Positions 17,588 to 26,658 of a stretch of 64,000 nt of DNA are shown in pieces. Under the pieces are notes generated by a model, which was not told where the DNA came from, searched no databases, and saw only the letters and a program-made list of their open reading frames with translations. The stretch comes from Candidatus Krumholzibacteriota bacterium (lineage in GTDB: Bacteria > Krumholzibacteriota > Krumholzibacteriia > LZORAL124-64-63), in assembly GCA_022711765.1 (NCBI GenBank), contig JAKLEB010000002.1, positions 248,001 to 312,000 of the forward strand, in the 5' to 3' direction. Positions within the stretch are counted from its first letter, which is position 1, and the number at the start of each line of letters is the position of its first letter. A program made the translations under genes and the position numbers.

Positions 17588-19882
17588 TCACTTCGCCAGG
17601 GTCAACTTCACGCTCGTCGTGCTCGCACCGACCGTGATCCGCGCAAGGTAGATCCCCGCCGGCGCCGGCCGCCCGTCATCGTCGCGACCGTCCCAGCGCA
17701 CCCCGTGCGACCCCGGCGCCACGACCCTCGGCGGCAGCGCGCGCACCCGCCGCCCGCGCGCGTCGTAGACCGCGACGGCGAGCTCGCCAGCCGCGGGCAC
17801 GGCGATCCGCAGCTCGCAAGCCGGATTGAACGGATTGGGCGCGACGGTGGCCGCGAGCGCGGCCGGCGCGCGGACCGTCGCCGGCTCCTCCGGCGAGACC
17901 GCGGTGAGCGTCCCGACCGGCAACGGCCACGTCTGCAGCAAGCCGGCGCCGTCCACGGTCGCCACGGCCGTGGCGACCGGGCCGACCCAGCGACCGACGA
18001 AGGTCGGCCAACCCGCGTCCACCGGCACGCGGCCGAGAAAACCGGCGTCGGTCTCGGGATCGACGCAGCGATAGAACGTGAGATGGTTCGTGCCCGGCAC
18101 GACGAGCAGATCGTCGCGCCAGACGATGGGCCCGATGTCGTCCGTCGCGAGCTGCCGCCACGCGCGGACGAGCCGCGGCGCCGCCGGATCGGCGAGGTCG
18201 AAGATTTCGGCGAAGCCGCCGCTGTAGTTGAAGGACTCGTTGCGCGAGGCCAGGAGCCAGCGGCGGCCGTCGCGCTCGACGAGGTCGAGGTGCTGGCGCC
18301 CCCAGTGCGCGCCGTGCGGCACGGTCGCGAGCACGACCGGATTCGCGAGGTCCTGCAGGTCGAGCACGCGGAGCTCGGTGCCGGTCGCGACCACGGCGAG
18401 CCTCTCGCGCAGCGCCAGGCTCCCCACGTCTTCGCCGACCAGCAGCGTGGCGAGGACCACCGGCGCGTCCGGGTCGGTCACGTCGATCGCGAGGGTGCCG
18501 TTCGGCGCGTTCAGCGCGGCGAGCGCGAGCGGGCCCGACACGGCGAGGTCGCGGATCCGTGCGGTTGCCAGGAACGACCCGCGCAGCGCGAGGGAGCCGT
18601 CGGCCGCGCGCGTGAGCACCTGGAACCAGTGCTCCTCCCACTCGGGCTTCCAGCGGTCGGCGACGACCACGTCGCCGTCCTCGGCCAGCAGCCTGAATCC
18701 GTGGGTTCCCTCGCCGACCGTCGCCACGAACTGCGGGTCGGCGGGATCGCCCAGATCCCAGGTCTCGATGGCAATGAGGGTCGCGACGTCGATCCGGGAG
18801 CCACGCGCCAGGATCCCGCCGCCGCCGCTGCACTGGCGGGCGGCAAGCGGCGCCGGCGGCGGCAGGCTGCCCACCTGGAGCGTATGGAAGCCCGGCCACT
18901 CGCCCGCGCACCAGCACCTCCACTCGGCAGCGAAGACCTGGCCCTGGTGCTCCACCATCGCGAACGGTGCGCCGCGGAAGCCGAAGAACTCGTCGTGCAG
19001 CCAGGACGGGGCGGCCGGATCGCTCACGTCGTAGATCCGCAGCCCGCCGTACTCCCAGCAATCCTGCCACGCGACCCAGGCCTGGGCGTTGCTGGTCAGC
19101 AGGACTCCCTCGCCACGATCGGGCAGGGTCGCCACCTCGACCATGGCCGCGGGGTCCGCGATGTCGACGAGCCGGCACTGGGCGTCTTGCCCCACCAGGG
19201 CCAGGTCGTCGCGCGCCGCGAGGTCCCGCGTGTTGCCCGGCAGGGACAGGGGATGGGTGCCGAGGATCGTAGGCCGATCGGGGATGGCCGCCGACAGCAC
19301 GACCAGCGCCGCGTCGCCCGCCGCCACCACGCGCGAGCCGGCGAGCACGAGGCGTTCGTTGCCCTGGGTTGGCAGGCTCACGGTGCCGACGAACGCGGGC
19401 GCGGTCGGCGACGCCAGGCTGTAGACCCGCAGCGTGTCGTCGCTCATCGCAAGCCACAGCCACGGTCCGATCACGAGGACCTCGCGCGCCGCGACGCCCA
19501 GGGGCAGCTGGGCTACGACCACCGGATGGTCGTGGTCGTCGACGTCGACGACGCTCAACAGCGGCGCCTGGGACACCACGTACACGAAGTGGTCGCGGAC
19601 GTCGCAGCGGCGCGGGTCACTCACGGGAACGTACCCGCGATAGACGATGGAGGAGACGTCGCTGCAGTCGACCACCTGCAGGCCGTCGTGGTCGTCGATC
19701 GTGTAGGCGACGGTGTCCTTGAGGGCCACGTCGACGAGCCCGCCGCAGTCGTAGGTGTTAGGAACCTCGACGTCGGCGAGGTGGGCCCAGATCGATCCGT
19801 AGTCGAACGTGACGGCGCCGGCCGCCGCGACGGCGAGCCAGAAGAACGCGATCGCGGTCATGACGTGCGAGGTGCGAGGCAT
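17588..19882 (-). CDS. Secreted beta-propeller (LVIVD-like repeat) protein with FlgD-like C-terminal tail
   Basis: 764 residues with a signal peptide (MPRTSHVMTAIAFFWLAVAAAGAVT). The body is a run of about 45-residue repeats such as LRIYDVSDPAAPSWL, TWDLGDPADPQFVATV, AIDVTDPDAPVVLATL, VLDLQDLANPVVLATV and EIFDLADPAAPRLV, typical of LVIVD-type beta-propellers. The last 85 or so residues are a FlgD-Ig-like domain (APNPFNPACELRIAVP, VYDARGRRVRAL, GIYLARI) ending in KLTLAK, like a Por-type sorting tail. The start at 19882 has AGGAGGAAC upstream. The upstream lipoprotein gene is on the same strand 38 bases away, so the two are probably co-transcribed. The function is unknown; the protein is likely exported or surface-bound. 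Confidence 0.8.
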   Translation of the reverse strand: MPRTSHVMTAIAFFWLAVAAAGAVTFDYGSIWAHLADVEVPNTYDCGGLVDVALKDTVAYTIDDHDGLQVVDCSDVSSIVYRGYVPVSDPRRCDVRDHFVYVVSQAPLLSVVDVDDHDHPVVVAQLPLGVAAREVLVIGPWLWLAMSDDTLRVYSLASPTAPAFVGTVSLPTQGNERLVLAGSRVVAAGDAALVVLSAAIPDRPTILGTHPLSLPGNTRDLAARDDLALVGQDAQCRLVDIADPAAMVEVATLPDRGEGVLLTSNAQAWVAWQDCWEYGGLRIYDVSDPAAPSWLHDEFFGFRGAPFAMVEHQGQVFAAEWRCWCAGEWPGFHTLQVGSLPPPAPLAARQCSGGGGILARGSRIDVATLIAIETWDLGDPADPQFVATVGEGTHGFRLLAEDGDVVVADRWKPEWEEHWFQVLTRAADGSLALRGSFLATARIRDLAVSGPLALAALNAPNGTLAIDVTDPDAPVVLATLLVGEDVGSLALRERLAVVATGTELRVLDLQDLANPVVLATVPHGAHWGRQHLDLVERDGRRWLLASRNESFNYSGGFAEIFDLADPAAPRLVRAWRQLATDDIGPIVWRDDLLVVPGTNHLTFYRCVDPETDAGFLGRVPVDAGWPTFVGRWVGPVATAVATVDGAGLLQTWPLPVGTLTAVSPEEPATVRAPAALAATVAPNPFNPACELRIAVPAAGELAVAVYDARGRRVRALPPRVVAPGSHGVRWDGRDDDGRPAPAGIYLARITVGASTTSVKLTLAK

Positions 19883-19920
19883 GGCGGAGGTTCCTCCTCT
19901 GGCGCGACGCGCACCGGCGA

Positions 19921-20997
19921 TCAGTGGATCCCGGCGTTCCCGTCCAGCACCGCGCGCATCCACAGCTCCCAGGCGTCGCCAGGCAGCTGCTGGAGCCCGC
20001 TCATGTCGTACTCGCCGCGGTGCAGGTCGTAGGCGTCGTACCAGCCGGCCGGCACCTCGTAGACCTCGCCGGTCTCGGGGTCGTAGACCCGCTCCACGCC
20101 CCGATAGGTGTCGGTCCACTGCTCGGCCGAGATGTCCTCGGTGTGCGTGCGCGCCTGCCAGCCGTCCCAGATGATGTCGGACGCCTCGCTCAGCGTCTGA
20201 CCCGCCTCGGCGATCGCGCCCCAGATCTGTTGCTGCTGGCCGAAGCAGAAGTCCACGTAGCCCTGCGTGATGGAGAAGCTCTCCAGCGACGCGATCAGCC
20301 GATCGACGACGGAGGCGAACCTCCCCTCGGGCGCCGTGACACCGCAGATGAAATGGCCGTAGCCGATGCCGCCGCCGGGGATGCCCTGGCAGGGGAAGAA
20401 GGACTTGACCGTCGCGAGGAACATGCCCTCGCCGACCGCGCCGTCGAGGCCGAACAGCCCGCGCGCGTTGCCCGTGGCGGCGTCCGGCAGCATCGCCGCC
20501 TGGGACGCGGTGGCGACGAGCTCCAGGTCGGCGAGCGCGGGGAACTCCGCCATGAAATCGCCGGCTGCGTCCATGGCCGCGATCTCGGGCCAGTGCTCGA
20601 GGTAGTGGGAGGGCGTCAACGGGTCGACCACCGGCGCATCGAGCCAGGTGTGCGGGAACCCGCCGTGGGCGACGTAGTCCGCGTCGACGATCTTCTGCTC
20701 CTCGCAGAGGTAGACCGGTCCTACCGTGCCGAAGTAGAAGATCTGCCAGAGCGGGTCCTGCGGGTCGCGGACCAGGAAGGCGAACGTGGTGCAGCTGCCG
20801 GCGACGATCACCTCCCAGCCGGCCGGCTTGTCGATCGCGAAGAACCCCGCGTCGAAGTGTTCGAGCGGCAACTGGCCGGGCGGCTGGGGCCCCGCACCTC
20901 CGTCGCCGCCGCCGCCGCATGCCGTCACGAGCGCCAGGAACCCGCCGAGCACGACACCACGTTTCCGGGCAACTGATTGCCAGATCCGCCTGATCAC
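19921..20997 (-). CDS. Predicted lipoprotein of unknown function
   Basis: 358 residues from GTG 20997, which has AGGAGGTC just upstream; an ATG at 21042 lies upstream of the probable promoter -10 and is less likely. The N-terminus is basic then hydrophobic with lipobox VTAC followed by a Gly-rich spacer, so the protein is probably lipidated. The mature part has an AGSCTTFAFLVRDPQDPLWQIFYFGTVGPVYL motif and several Cys (about ten in all) but no domain I recognise. It is divergent from the 1173-residue BNR protein and upstream of the propeller gene. Confidence 0.7.
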   Translation of the reverse strand: MIRRIWQSVARKRGVVLGGFLALVTACGGGGDGGAGPQPPGQLPLEHFDAGFFAIDKPAGWEVIVAGSCTTFAFLVRDPQDPLWQIFYFGTVGPVYLCEEQKIVDADYVAHGGFPHTWLDAPVVDPLTPSHYLEHWPEIAAMDAAGDFMAEFPALADLELVATASQAAMLPDAATGNARGLFGLDGAVGEGMFLATVKSFFPCQGIPGGGIGYGHFICGVTAPEGRFASVVDRLIASLESFSITQGYVDFCFGQQQQIWGAIAEAGQTLSEASDIIWDGWQARTHTEDISAEQWTDTYRGVERVYDPETGEVYEVPAGWYDAYDLHRGEYDMSGLQQLPGDAWELWMRAVLDGNAGIH

Positions 20998-21030
20998 GTC
21001 GCGACCTCCTGCCGGATCGTTCCCGGATCG

Positions 21031-21039
21031 ATTGTAGCA
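21031..21039 (-). promoter_or_regulatory. Extended -10 promoter element for the lipoprotein/propeller pair
   Basis: Read on the minus strand the bases are TGC-TACAAT, an extended -10 with five of six consensus bases. TGAACA sits 19 bases further upstream as a poor -35. Its position, 34 bases before GTG 20997, fits. Confidence 0.4.
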
Positions 21040-21080
21040 CATCGCCGATCGCGAGTGTTCAAGAACAACCCAGCGAGACG

Positions 21081-21110
21081 TCGACCGACGTCGCGCTTAC
21101 CGTGTATACT
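21081..21110 (+). promoter_or_regulatory. Candidate sigma-70-type promoter for the BNR-repeat protein gene
   Basis: TCGACC (21081-21086), 18-base spacer, TATACT (21105-21110), about 80 bases before ATG 21190. It is back to back with the minus-strand promoter at 21031-21039. Confidence 0.4.
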
Positions 21111-21189
21111 CGCAACCGTATTCGCCCGGGCACCGTCGTGGCGATTCCCGTCGCGATCGTCCAGGCGATGCTCACCGTGAGGTCGAACC

Positions 21190-24100
21190 ATGCGCCGCGA
21201 TGCGATCCTCCTGTTGCCGGCCGCCGCCGGCCTGCTCGTCGTCCTCGCCCTGACCGTCGGCGATTCGCCCAGGAAGCAGGCAAAGGACGATCCCTTCGGC
21301 CGCGAGCTCGCGCGCCTCGAACGCGTGCGCGACCATGCGGCGCCCGGCTCGGACGTGCGAGCCAAGGCCGAGCGCAAGATCGCGCGGATCGAGCGCCGGC
21401 GCGACGGCGGTCCCGGATTCGACGAGCCGGACCAGTTCGCGCGCCTCCTCAACGAGATGCGCATCCCGGCCGACCGCGCCGAGTCCGAGTACTCCGCCGG
21501 GTACCGCGTGCGCGAGCTGGAGCGGGCGCGGGCCGCGAAGCGGGCGCCCCGCGTCGATCTGGCTTGGCAGGAGCGCGGCCCGGGCAACGTGGCCGGGCGC
21601 GCGCGCGCGATCGTGGTCGACCCCGACGATCCCTCGAACAGCACCTGGTACATCGGCACGGCCGGCGGCGGCGTGTGGAAGACGAGCGACGCCGGCGCCG
21701 CCTGGATCCCCCTGACCGAGGAGTTTCCGGTCCTGTCGGTCCAGTCCCTCGCCATGGCGCCGAGCGATCCCGACATCATGTACGCCGGCACGGGCGAGAG
21801 CTTCTACAACGTGGACACGATCAACGGCAACGGCATCCTCAAGACGATCGATCGCGGCCTCACCTGGACCCACCTGCCCGCGACCGTCGACAACCCGGCG
21901 TTCAACAACGTGGCGCGCATCGTCGTCGACCCGAACGACCCGGACGTCGTGCTCGCCGCGACGACGGTGGGCCGCTACAAGGAGTCGGTGCTGGCGCGCT
22001 CCAGCATCTTCAAGTCGATCGACGGCGGGCAGACCTGGTACGAGGTCCTCGGCATCACCGACGTCGGCAGCTTCGGGCGCGTCAAGAAGATCCAGCAGAT
22101 CGTGGCCCACCCGACGATGTCCAACCTCCTGTACGCGACGGTCGACGAGGGTGGCATCCTGAGGTCGATCAACACCGGCGAGACCTGGAACTACATCAAC
22201 ACGGGCATCACGGATTTCACCGGTCGGTTCGAGCTCGCCATCTCCCCGGTCAACCCGAGCCGGATCTACGCGTCGGCGGAGGGCGCCGACCACTCGGAAC
22301 TGTGGGTCTCGACCACGAGCGGCAACAGCTGGTCCCGGACCTTCGAGTCCGGCTCGGAACCCAACTGGCTGGGCGCCCAGGGCTGGTACGACAACACGAT
22401 CGTCTGCGACCCCGCGGACGCGAACATCGTGTACGTCGGCGGCATCCGGCTGTGGAAGATCACCGTCAGCGGCACGTCGCGCACGACGACACCCCTCGCG
22501 ACGGGCCCGGTGCACGTGGACCAGCACGGGCTCGTGGTCCTGCACGACGGACCCGGCGCGTGGCGCCTGCTGAACACGAACGACGGCGGCGTCGGCGTTT
22601 CGGGATCCGCCGCGACGAACTGGGCGGCTCCCATCGACGGCATGGCGACGACCCAGTTCTACGGGATCGACAAGCGGCCGGGCGCGAGCGCGTACTTCGG
22701 CGGCATGCAGGACAACGGCACCTGGTTCTCGGACCTCGACCCCGGCCGCCTCGACCCGTGGACCTTCGCGATCGGCGGCGACGGCTACGAGACCTCGTGG
22801 CATTTCGACGATCCCGAACGGATGATCGGCGGCTACCAGTACAACGGCATCCGCCGGTCGCTCGACGGGGGCCTGACGTGGAGCTTCGCCGCCAACGGCC
22901 TCGGCGACACGGGCTCGGGCGCCGCACCCTTCATCACCAAGATCGCCAAGAGCAACCGCGCTCCCGACCTGCTCTTCGCGGTCGGCTCGAGCGGCGTCTG
23001 GCGGTCGACGGACTTCGGCGGGAACTGGGCGCTCGCGCCGATCCCGCAGGGCACCTGGGGCACGATCAGCTCCTTCCACGACGTGAAGATCTCGCGCGCC
23101 GATCCCGACGTCGTCTGGGCGGGGTCGCGGATGGACGCGAGCGCCCGGATCCACGTGTCGACCGACGGCGGAAGCAGCTTCGCGGCGGTTCCCAACTACA
23201 CGGCCGTGACCATGGGCGGCATCTCCGGACTCGCGACGCATCCCACCGATCCCGGGACGGCGTACGTCCTGTTCAGCTTCGCGGGCCGGCCCAAGATCCT
23301 CGCGACTGTCGACTACGGTTCGACCTGGACCGATCTCACGGGATTCGCGGGCGGCGGTCCGAGCACCAACGGGTTCCCCGACGTCGCGGTCTACGACCTC
23401 GTCGTCTTCTCCGACGACACGGATCACCTGTGGGCCGGGACCGAGATCGGCCTCGTCGAATCGCTGGACGGCGGCGCCACGTGGGCGCTCGCGGACAACG
23501 GATTCCCGGCGGTGTCGATCTGGGACATGAACGAGCTCGAGGACCAGGTCGTGGTCGGCACGCACGGCCGCGGCGTCTGGAGCGTGACCCTGCCGGCGCT
23601 CGTCGAGGGCAGCTTCTACCGGCCGCTCGTGGACCGGCTCTCGCAGGGCCCGGACGGCCTGCTGACGATCGACCTCAACCTGCGCTCCGAGTACGACTCG
23701 ACGCGCGTCTTCGTCGACGCCGCCCGCGTCGCGACGCTCCCGGCCAACGAGTATCAGGCTGACGCCGTCCTGCAGGTGCCGGTCGTGAGCGCCGGCACGC
23801 GGACCGTGTACGCGAGGGGCTTCCGCGCCGGCCAGTCGATCGATTCCCTGCCGAAGTCCGTCGACGTCGTGGTCATGCAGGCGCCGGTCGCCGAGTACAC
23901 GTCGAACTTCGACCAGGCCACTGGCGACTTCGTCGGCGACTTCACGATCGGCGCCCAGGCGGGCTTCACGAGCGGCGCCATCCACTCGCCGCACGACTAC
24001 CCCGACAACGCCAACCTGACCTACCTGCTCACCGTGCCGATCCGCGTCGCGCAGCAGAACGCGACCGTGACCTTCGACGAGGTCGTGCTCGTGGAGCCCG

Positions 24101-24711
24101 GCGAGCCGGGGACCGTGTACGGCGACCCGGAGTTCTGGGACTACGTGATCGTCGAGGGGTCGCGGGACGGCGTCGTGTGGATCCCGATCGCCGACGGTTA
24201 CGATTGCCGCGACGATCCGGACTGGGAGGCTGCCTGGTATGCGGGCACGCCGGGCACCAGCGCGCTGCTGCGGCCGCGCACCTTCGACTTGCGCCAGGTC
24301 TTCGGCTGGAACGAGACCATCCTGCTGCGCCTGCGCCTGTACGCCGACGGCGCGGTCAACGGCTGGGGCTGGGCGATCGACAACCTCGCGATCCAGGAAG
24401 GGGCGGTCGGCGTGGCGGACGGCGCGCCCGCGGTTCCCGTGTCGCTCGCGCAGAACACGCCCAACCCGTTCAATCCGTCGACGACGATCGCCTTCACCCT
24501 GCCGCACGGCGGCCGCGTGAGCCTGCGGGTCTTCGACGTCCGGGGGCGGCTGGTGCGGACGCTGGTCGACGGCGAACGGGCGGCCGGCGCTCATGCGGTG
24601 GACTGGAACGGTCGCGACGACCGCGGCGCGCAGGCGGCGAGCGGCGTCTACCTCTACCAGCTCGAGGCCGCGGGCCAGACGAGGCAGCGGAGCATGCTGC
24701 TCGTGAAATAG
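21190..24711 (+). CDS. Secreted BNR/sortilin-type beta-propeller protein with FlgD-like tail
   Basis: 1173 residues. A short hydrophobic N-terminal segment (LLPAAAGLLVVLALTVG) is followed by a charged, helical stretch. From about residue 120 come BNR/Asp-box-like repeats (GGVWKTSDAGAAW, NGILKTIDRGLTW, SSIFKSIDGGQTW, GILRSINTGETW, NGIRRSLDGGLTW, GVWRSTDFGGNW, ESLDGGATW), which form one or two propellers of the kind seen in sialidase- and sortilin-like proteins. A jelly-roll-like domain follows (about 895-1080) and then a FlgD-Ig tail (TPNPFNPSTTIAF ... GVYLYQLEAAG ... MLLVK). The catalytic residues of a sialidase are not evident. It is probably a secreted or surface binding protein, co-transcribed with the sulfatase-like gene 27 bases downstream. 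Confidence 0.8.
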   Translation: MRRDAILLLPAAAGLLVVLALTVGDSPRKQAKDDPFGRELARLERVRDHAAPGSDVRAKAERKIARIERRRDGGPGFDEPDQFARLLNEMRIPADRAESEYSAGYRVRELERARAAKRAPRVDLAWQERGPGNVAGRARAIVVDPDDPSNSTWYIGTAGGGVWKTSDAGAAWIPLTEEFPVLSVQSLAMAPSDPDIMYAGTGESFYNVDTINGNGILKTIDRGLTWTHLPATVDNPAFNNVARIVVDPNDPDVVLAATTVGRYKESVLARSSIFKSIDGGQTWYEVLGITDVGSFGRVKKIQQIVAHPTMSNLLYATVDEGGILRSINTGETWNYINTGITDFTGRFELAISPVNPSRIYASAEGADHSELWVSTTSGNSWSRTFESGSEPNWLGAQGWYDNTIVCDPADANIVYVGGIRLWKITVSGTSRTTTPLATGPVHVDQHGLVVLHDGPGAWRLLNTNDGGVGVSGSAATNWAAPIDGMATTQFYGIDKRPGASAYFGGMQDNGTWFSDLDPGRLDPWTFAIGGDGYETSWHFDDPERMIGGYQYNGIRRSLDGGLTWSFAANGLGDTGSGAAPFITKIAKSNRAPDLLFAVGSSGVWRSTDFGGNWALAPIPQGTWGTISSFHDVKISRADPDVVWAGSRMDASARIHVSTDGGSSFAAVPNYTAVTMGGISGLATHPTDPGTAYVLFSFAGRPKILATVDYGSTWTDLTGFAGGGPSTNGFPDVAVYDLVVFSDDTDHLWAGTEIGLVESLDGGATWALADNGFPAVSIWDMNELEDQVVVGTHGRGVWSVTLPALVEGSFYRPLVDRLSQGPDGLLTIDLNLRSEYDSTRVFVDAARVATLPANEYQADAVLQVPVVSAGTRTVYARGFRAGQSIDSLPKSVDVVVMQAPVAEYTSNFDQATGDFVGDFTIGAQAGFTSGAIHSPHDYPDNANLTYLLTVPIRVAQQNATVTFDEVVLVEPGEPGTVYGDPEFWDYVIVEGSRDGVVWIPIADGYDCRDDPDWEAAWYAGTPGTSALLRPRTFDLRQVFGWNETILLRLRLYADGAVNGWGWAIDNLAIQEGAVGVADGAPAVPVSLAQNTPNPFNPSTTIAFTLPHGGRVSLRVFDVRGRLVRTLVDGERAAGAHAVDWNGRDDRGAQAASGVYLYQLEAAGQTRQRSMLLVK

Positions 24712-24738
24712 CGCGCCTCGGGCGCCGATCGGAGGCAG

Positions 24739-26658
24739 GTGAGAGCCCGACTGCGGACCTACGCCGCGACGGGAGGGTGGGCCTTCGTGCTGGTCGGCCT
24801 GATCGGTCTGGCCGACATCGCGGCCCACACGCTCTTCGCCGATGTTCCGGCCGCGGCCGGTCCGTGGGGACGGGCCGGCGTCGCGCTCGCGGCATTCGCT
24901 CTTTACGGCGGGTGCGGGCTCCTGGTCGCGGTGCCCGTGGCGCTGGCGGTGTCCCTGCTCGAGCGATCGCGCGGGGACGCGCAGCGCGCGGCCTTCGCGT
25001 ACGGGGTGGCAGGCGGCCTGGCCGCCGTATCCGCCGTGTGCCTCGGCCGCCTCGCGCTCGACGCGCCGGCTGGCGCCTGGTGGGTCGAGCAGGTGGGGCC
25101 GGCGTGGCCGCCGATCCTGCTCGCGGCGATCGGCCTGACGTTTTTGCTCGCCATCCCGCTGCGCCGGGCCGCCGCGTTCCTGGTCAGGGGCTCCCGGGCG
25201 CTCGTCGTCGCCCCGCTCGTGATCCTGGTCCTGGCGAGCCTGGCCTGGCCCGTCGAGAACGCCGCGGTCCGCCGGCGCCACGTGCGCGGCATCGCGAGCG
25301 GGACCGCACCGGCCGATGCGCCCAACGTGGTCCTCGTGTGCATCGACGCGCTGCGCCGCGACAAGCTGGGCTGCCTCGCCGCGGACGCGCCGCCGACGCC
25401 GCACCTGGACCGGCTGGCCGCCCGCGGCCGGCTGTTCGCCAACGCCTGGTCGGTCAGCAGCTGGACGTTGCCGAGCGTCGCGACCGTCATGACCGGTCTG
25501 CCGCCGCGGGCGCTCGCGGTGACGGGCTACCTGGGGCTGCCGAGGACGGTCCCGACCCTGGCCGAACTGGCCTGGCGCGAGGGCTGGTGGACATCGGCCG
25601 TGGTCGCCAACCCGTACCTGGCCGGGGATTTCGGCTTCAGCCGGGGTTTCGCGGACTTCGATCACACGGACGCGCTCGAGGGGCTCGAGCCGGCCCGGTC
25701 GACGGTCCTCGCGAAGGAGCTGACCCGGCACCTCCTCGCGGCGACGGACGCCGCCGACGGCGAGGCGCTCGTCGCGAAGACGGCGCGCTGGCTGAAGGCC
25801 TACCGGAAGGAGCAGCCGTTCCTCTGCTGGATCCACCTCATGGAGACGCACGTCCCGTACCGCAATCATCCCGACGCAGCGGGACGACGCCTCGACCTGC
25901 CCGACCATCCGCTCCTCGACGACGGCGACGGGTTCCAGGACATCGCCGCCCTGCGCGCGATGCTGCCGGAGGTGCCGCCGGCGGTCCGCCAGGCGATCGA
26001 GGACCTCTACGACGCCGAGGTCCGCCGCGCCGACGCCTGCGTGGGGCAGCTGCTGGAGGCCCTGGCGGCGACTGGCCACGCGGACGACACCTGGATCGTG
26101 GTGTTCGCCGACCACGGCGAGGAGTTCTTCGAGCACGGCGGTTGCGAGCACGGGCACAGCCTGCTGCCCGAGGTCACCGGCATCCCGCTGCTCGTCTGTC
26201 CGCCCGGCGGGCTCGCCGCGGGCGTCCGGGACGAGCGGGCGGTCAGCCTGCTGGACCTGCTGCCGAGCCTGCGCGCGATGCTGGGCTGGTCGGCCGTGGA
26301 CTCGCTGCCGGGTCGACCCTCCCTCGTCCCGCGGCGGGACGGCAGCCTCGTCGCGCCGAGCGAGCCCACCGTCCTGGAGAACACGCTCTACGGCCCGCCG
26401 CAGGCCGGCCTGCTGCGCTGGCCCGATTTCCAGGTGGCCGAGCTGCAGTCCGGGATCGCGACCTGGTACGACCTCGCCGCCGACCCCCTGGCGACGGAGC
26501 CGGTCGCCGCGCCCGCCGACTCGCAGGCGGTGTGCGGTCGCGCGCGCGAACTGAAGACGACCTGGGACGCGATCGCCCGGGAGCTGGACGGCGGCGACCG
26601 ATCCCGCGCTCCCCTCGACGAGGCGGCCAAGCGACGCCTGCGCAGCCTCGGCTACTGA
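24739..26658 (+). CDS. Membrane-anchored sulfatase-like hydrolase
   Basis: 639 residues from GTG 24739, which has GGAGG upstream. Residues 1-180 hold about five hydrophobic segments. The alkaline phosphatase/sulfatase fold follows: PNVVLVCIDALRRDKLG (first metal Asp, about 195), NAWSVSSWTLPSVATVMTG (nucleophile region, where Ser/Thr replaces the Cys/Ser-x-Pro-x-Arg of true sulfatases), THVPY and ADHGEEFFEHGG (second metal site, about 457). The layout resembles phosphoglycerol or phosphoethanolamine transferases as well as sulfatases, so the substrate is open. Its 3' end overlaps the convergent TPR gene by 7 bases. Confidence 0.8.
   Translation: MRARLRTYAATGGWAFVLVGLIGLADIAAHTLFADVPAAAGPWGRAGVALAAFALYGGCGLLVAVPVALAVSLLERSRGDAQRAAFAYGVAGGLAAVSAVCLGRLALDAPAGAWWVEQVGPAWPPILLAAIGLTFLLAIPLRRAAAFLVRGSRALVVAPLVILVLASLAWPVENAAVRRRHVRGIASGTAPADAPNVVLVCIDALRRDKLGCLAADAPPTPHLDRLAARGRLFANAWSVSSWTLPSVATVMTGLPPRALAVTGYLGLPRTVPTLAELAWREGWWTSAVVANPYLAGDFGFSRGFADFDHTDALEGLEPARSTVLAKELTRHLLAATDAADGEALVAKTARWLKAYRKEQPFLCWIHLMETHVPYRNHPDAAGRRLDLPDHPLLDDGDGFQDIAALRAMLPEVPPAVRQAIEDLYDAEVRRADACVGQLLEALAATGHADDTWIVVFADHGEEFFEHGGCEHGHSLLPEVTGIPLLVCPPGGLAAGVRDERAVSLLDLLPSLRAMLGWSAVDSLPGRPSLVPRRDGSLVAPSEPTVLENTLYGPPQAGLLRWPDFQVAELQSGIATWYDLAADPLATEPVAAPADSQAVCGRARELKTTWDAIARELDGGDRSRAPLDEAAKRRLRSLGY

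Noticed and set aside
21172..26157. 1661-residue minus-strand frame opposite the BNR and sulfatase-like genes
   Set aside because: Low-complexity Arg/Asp/Val composition, no motif, and opposite two recognisable genes.
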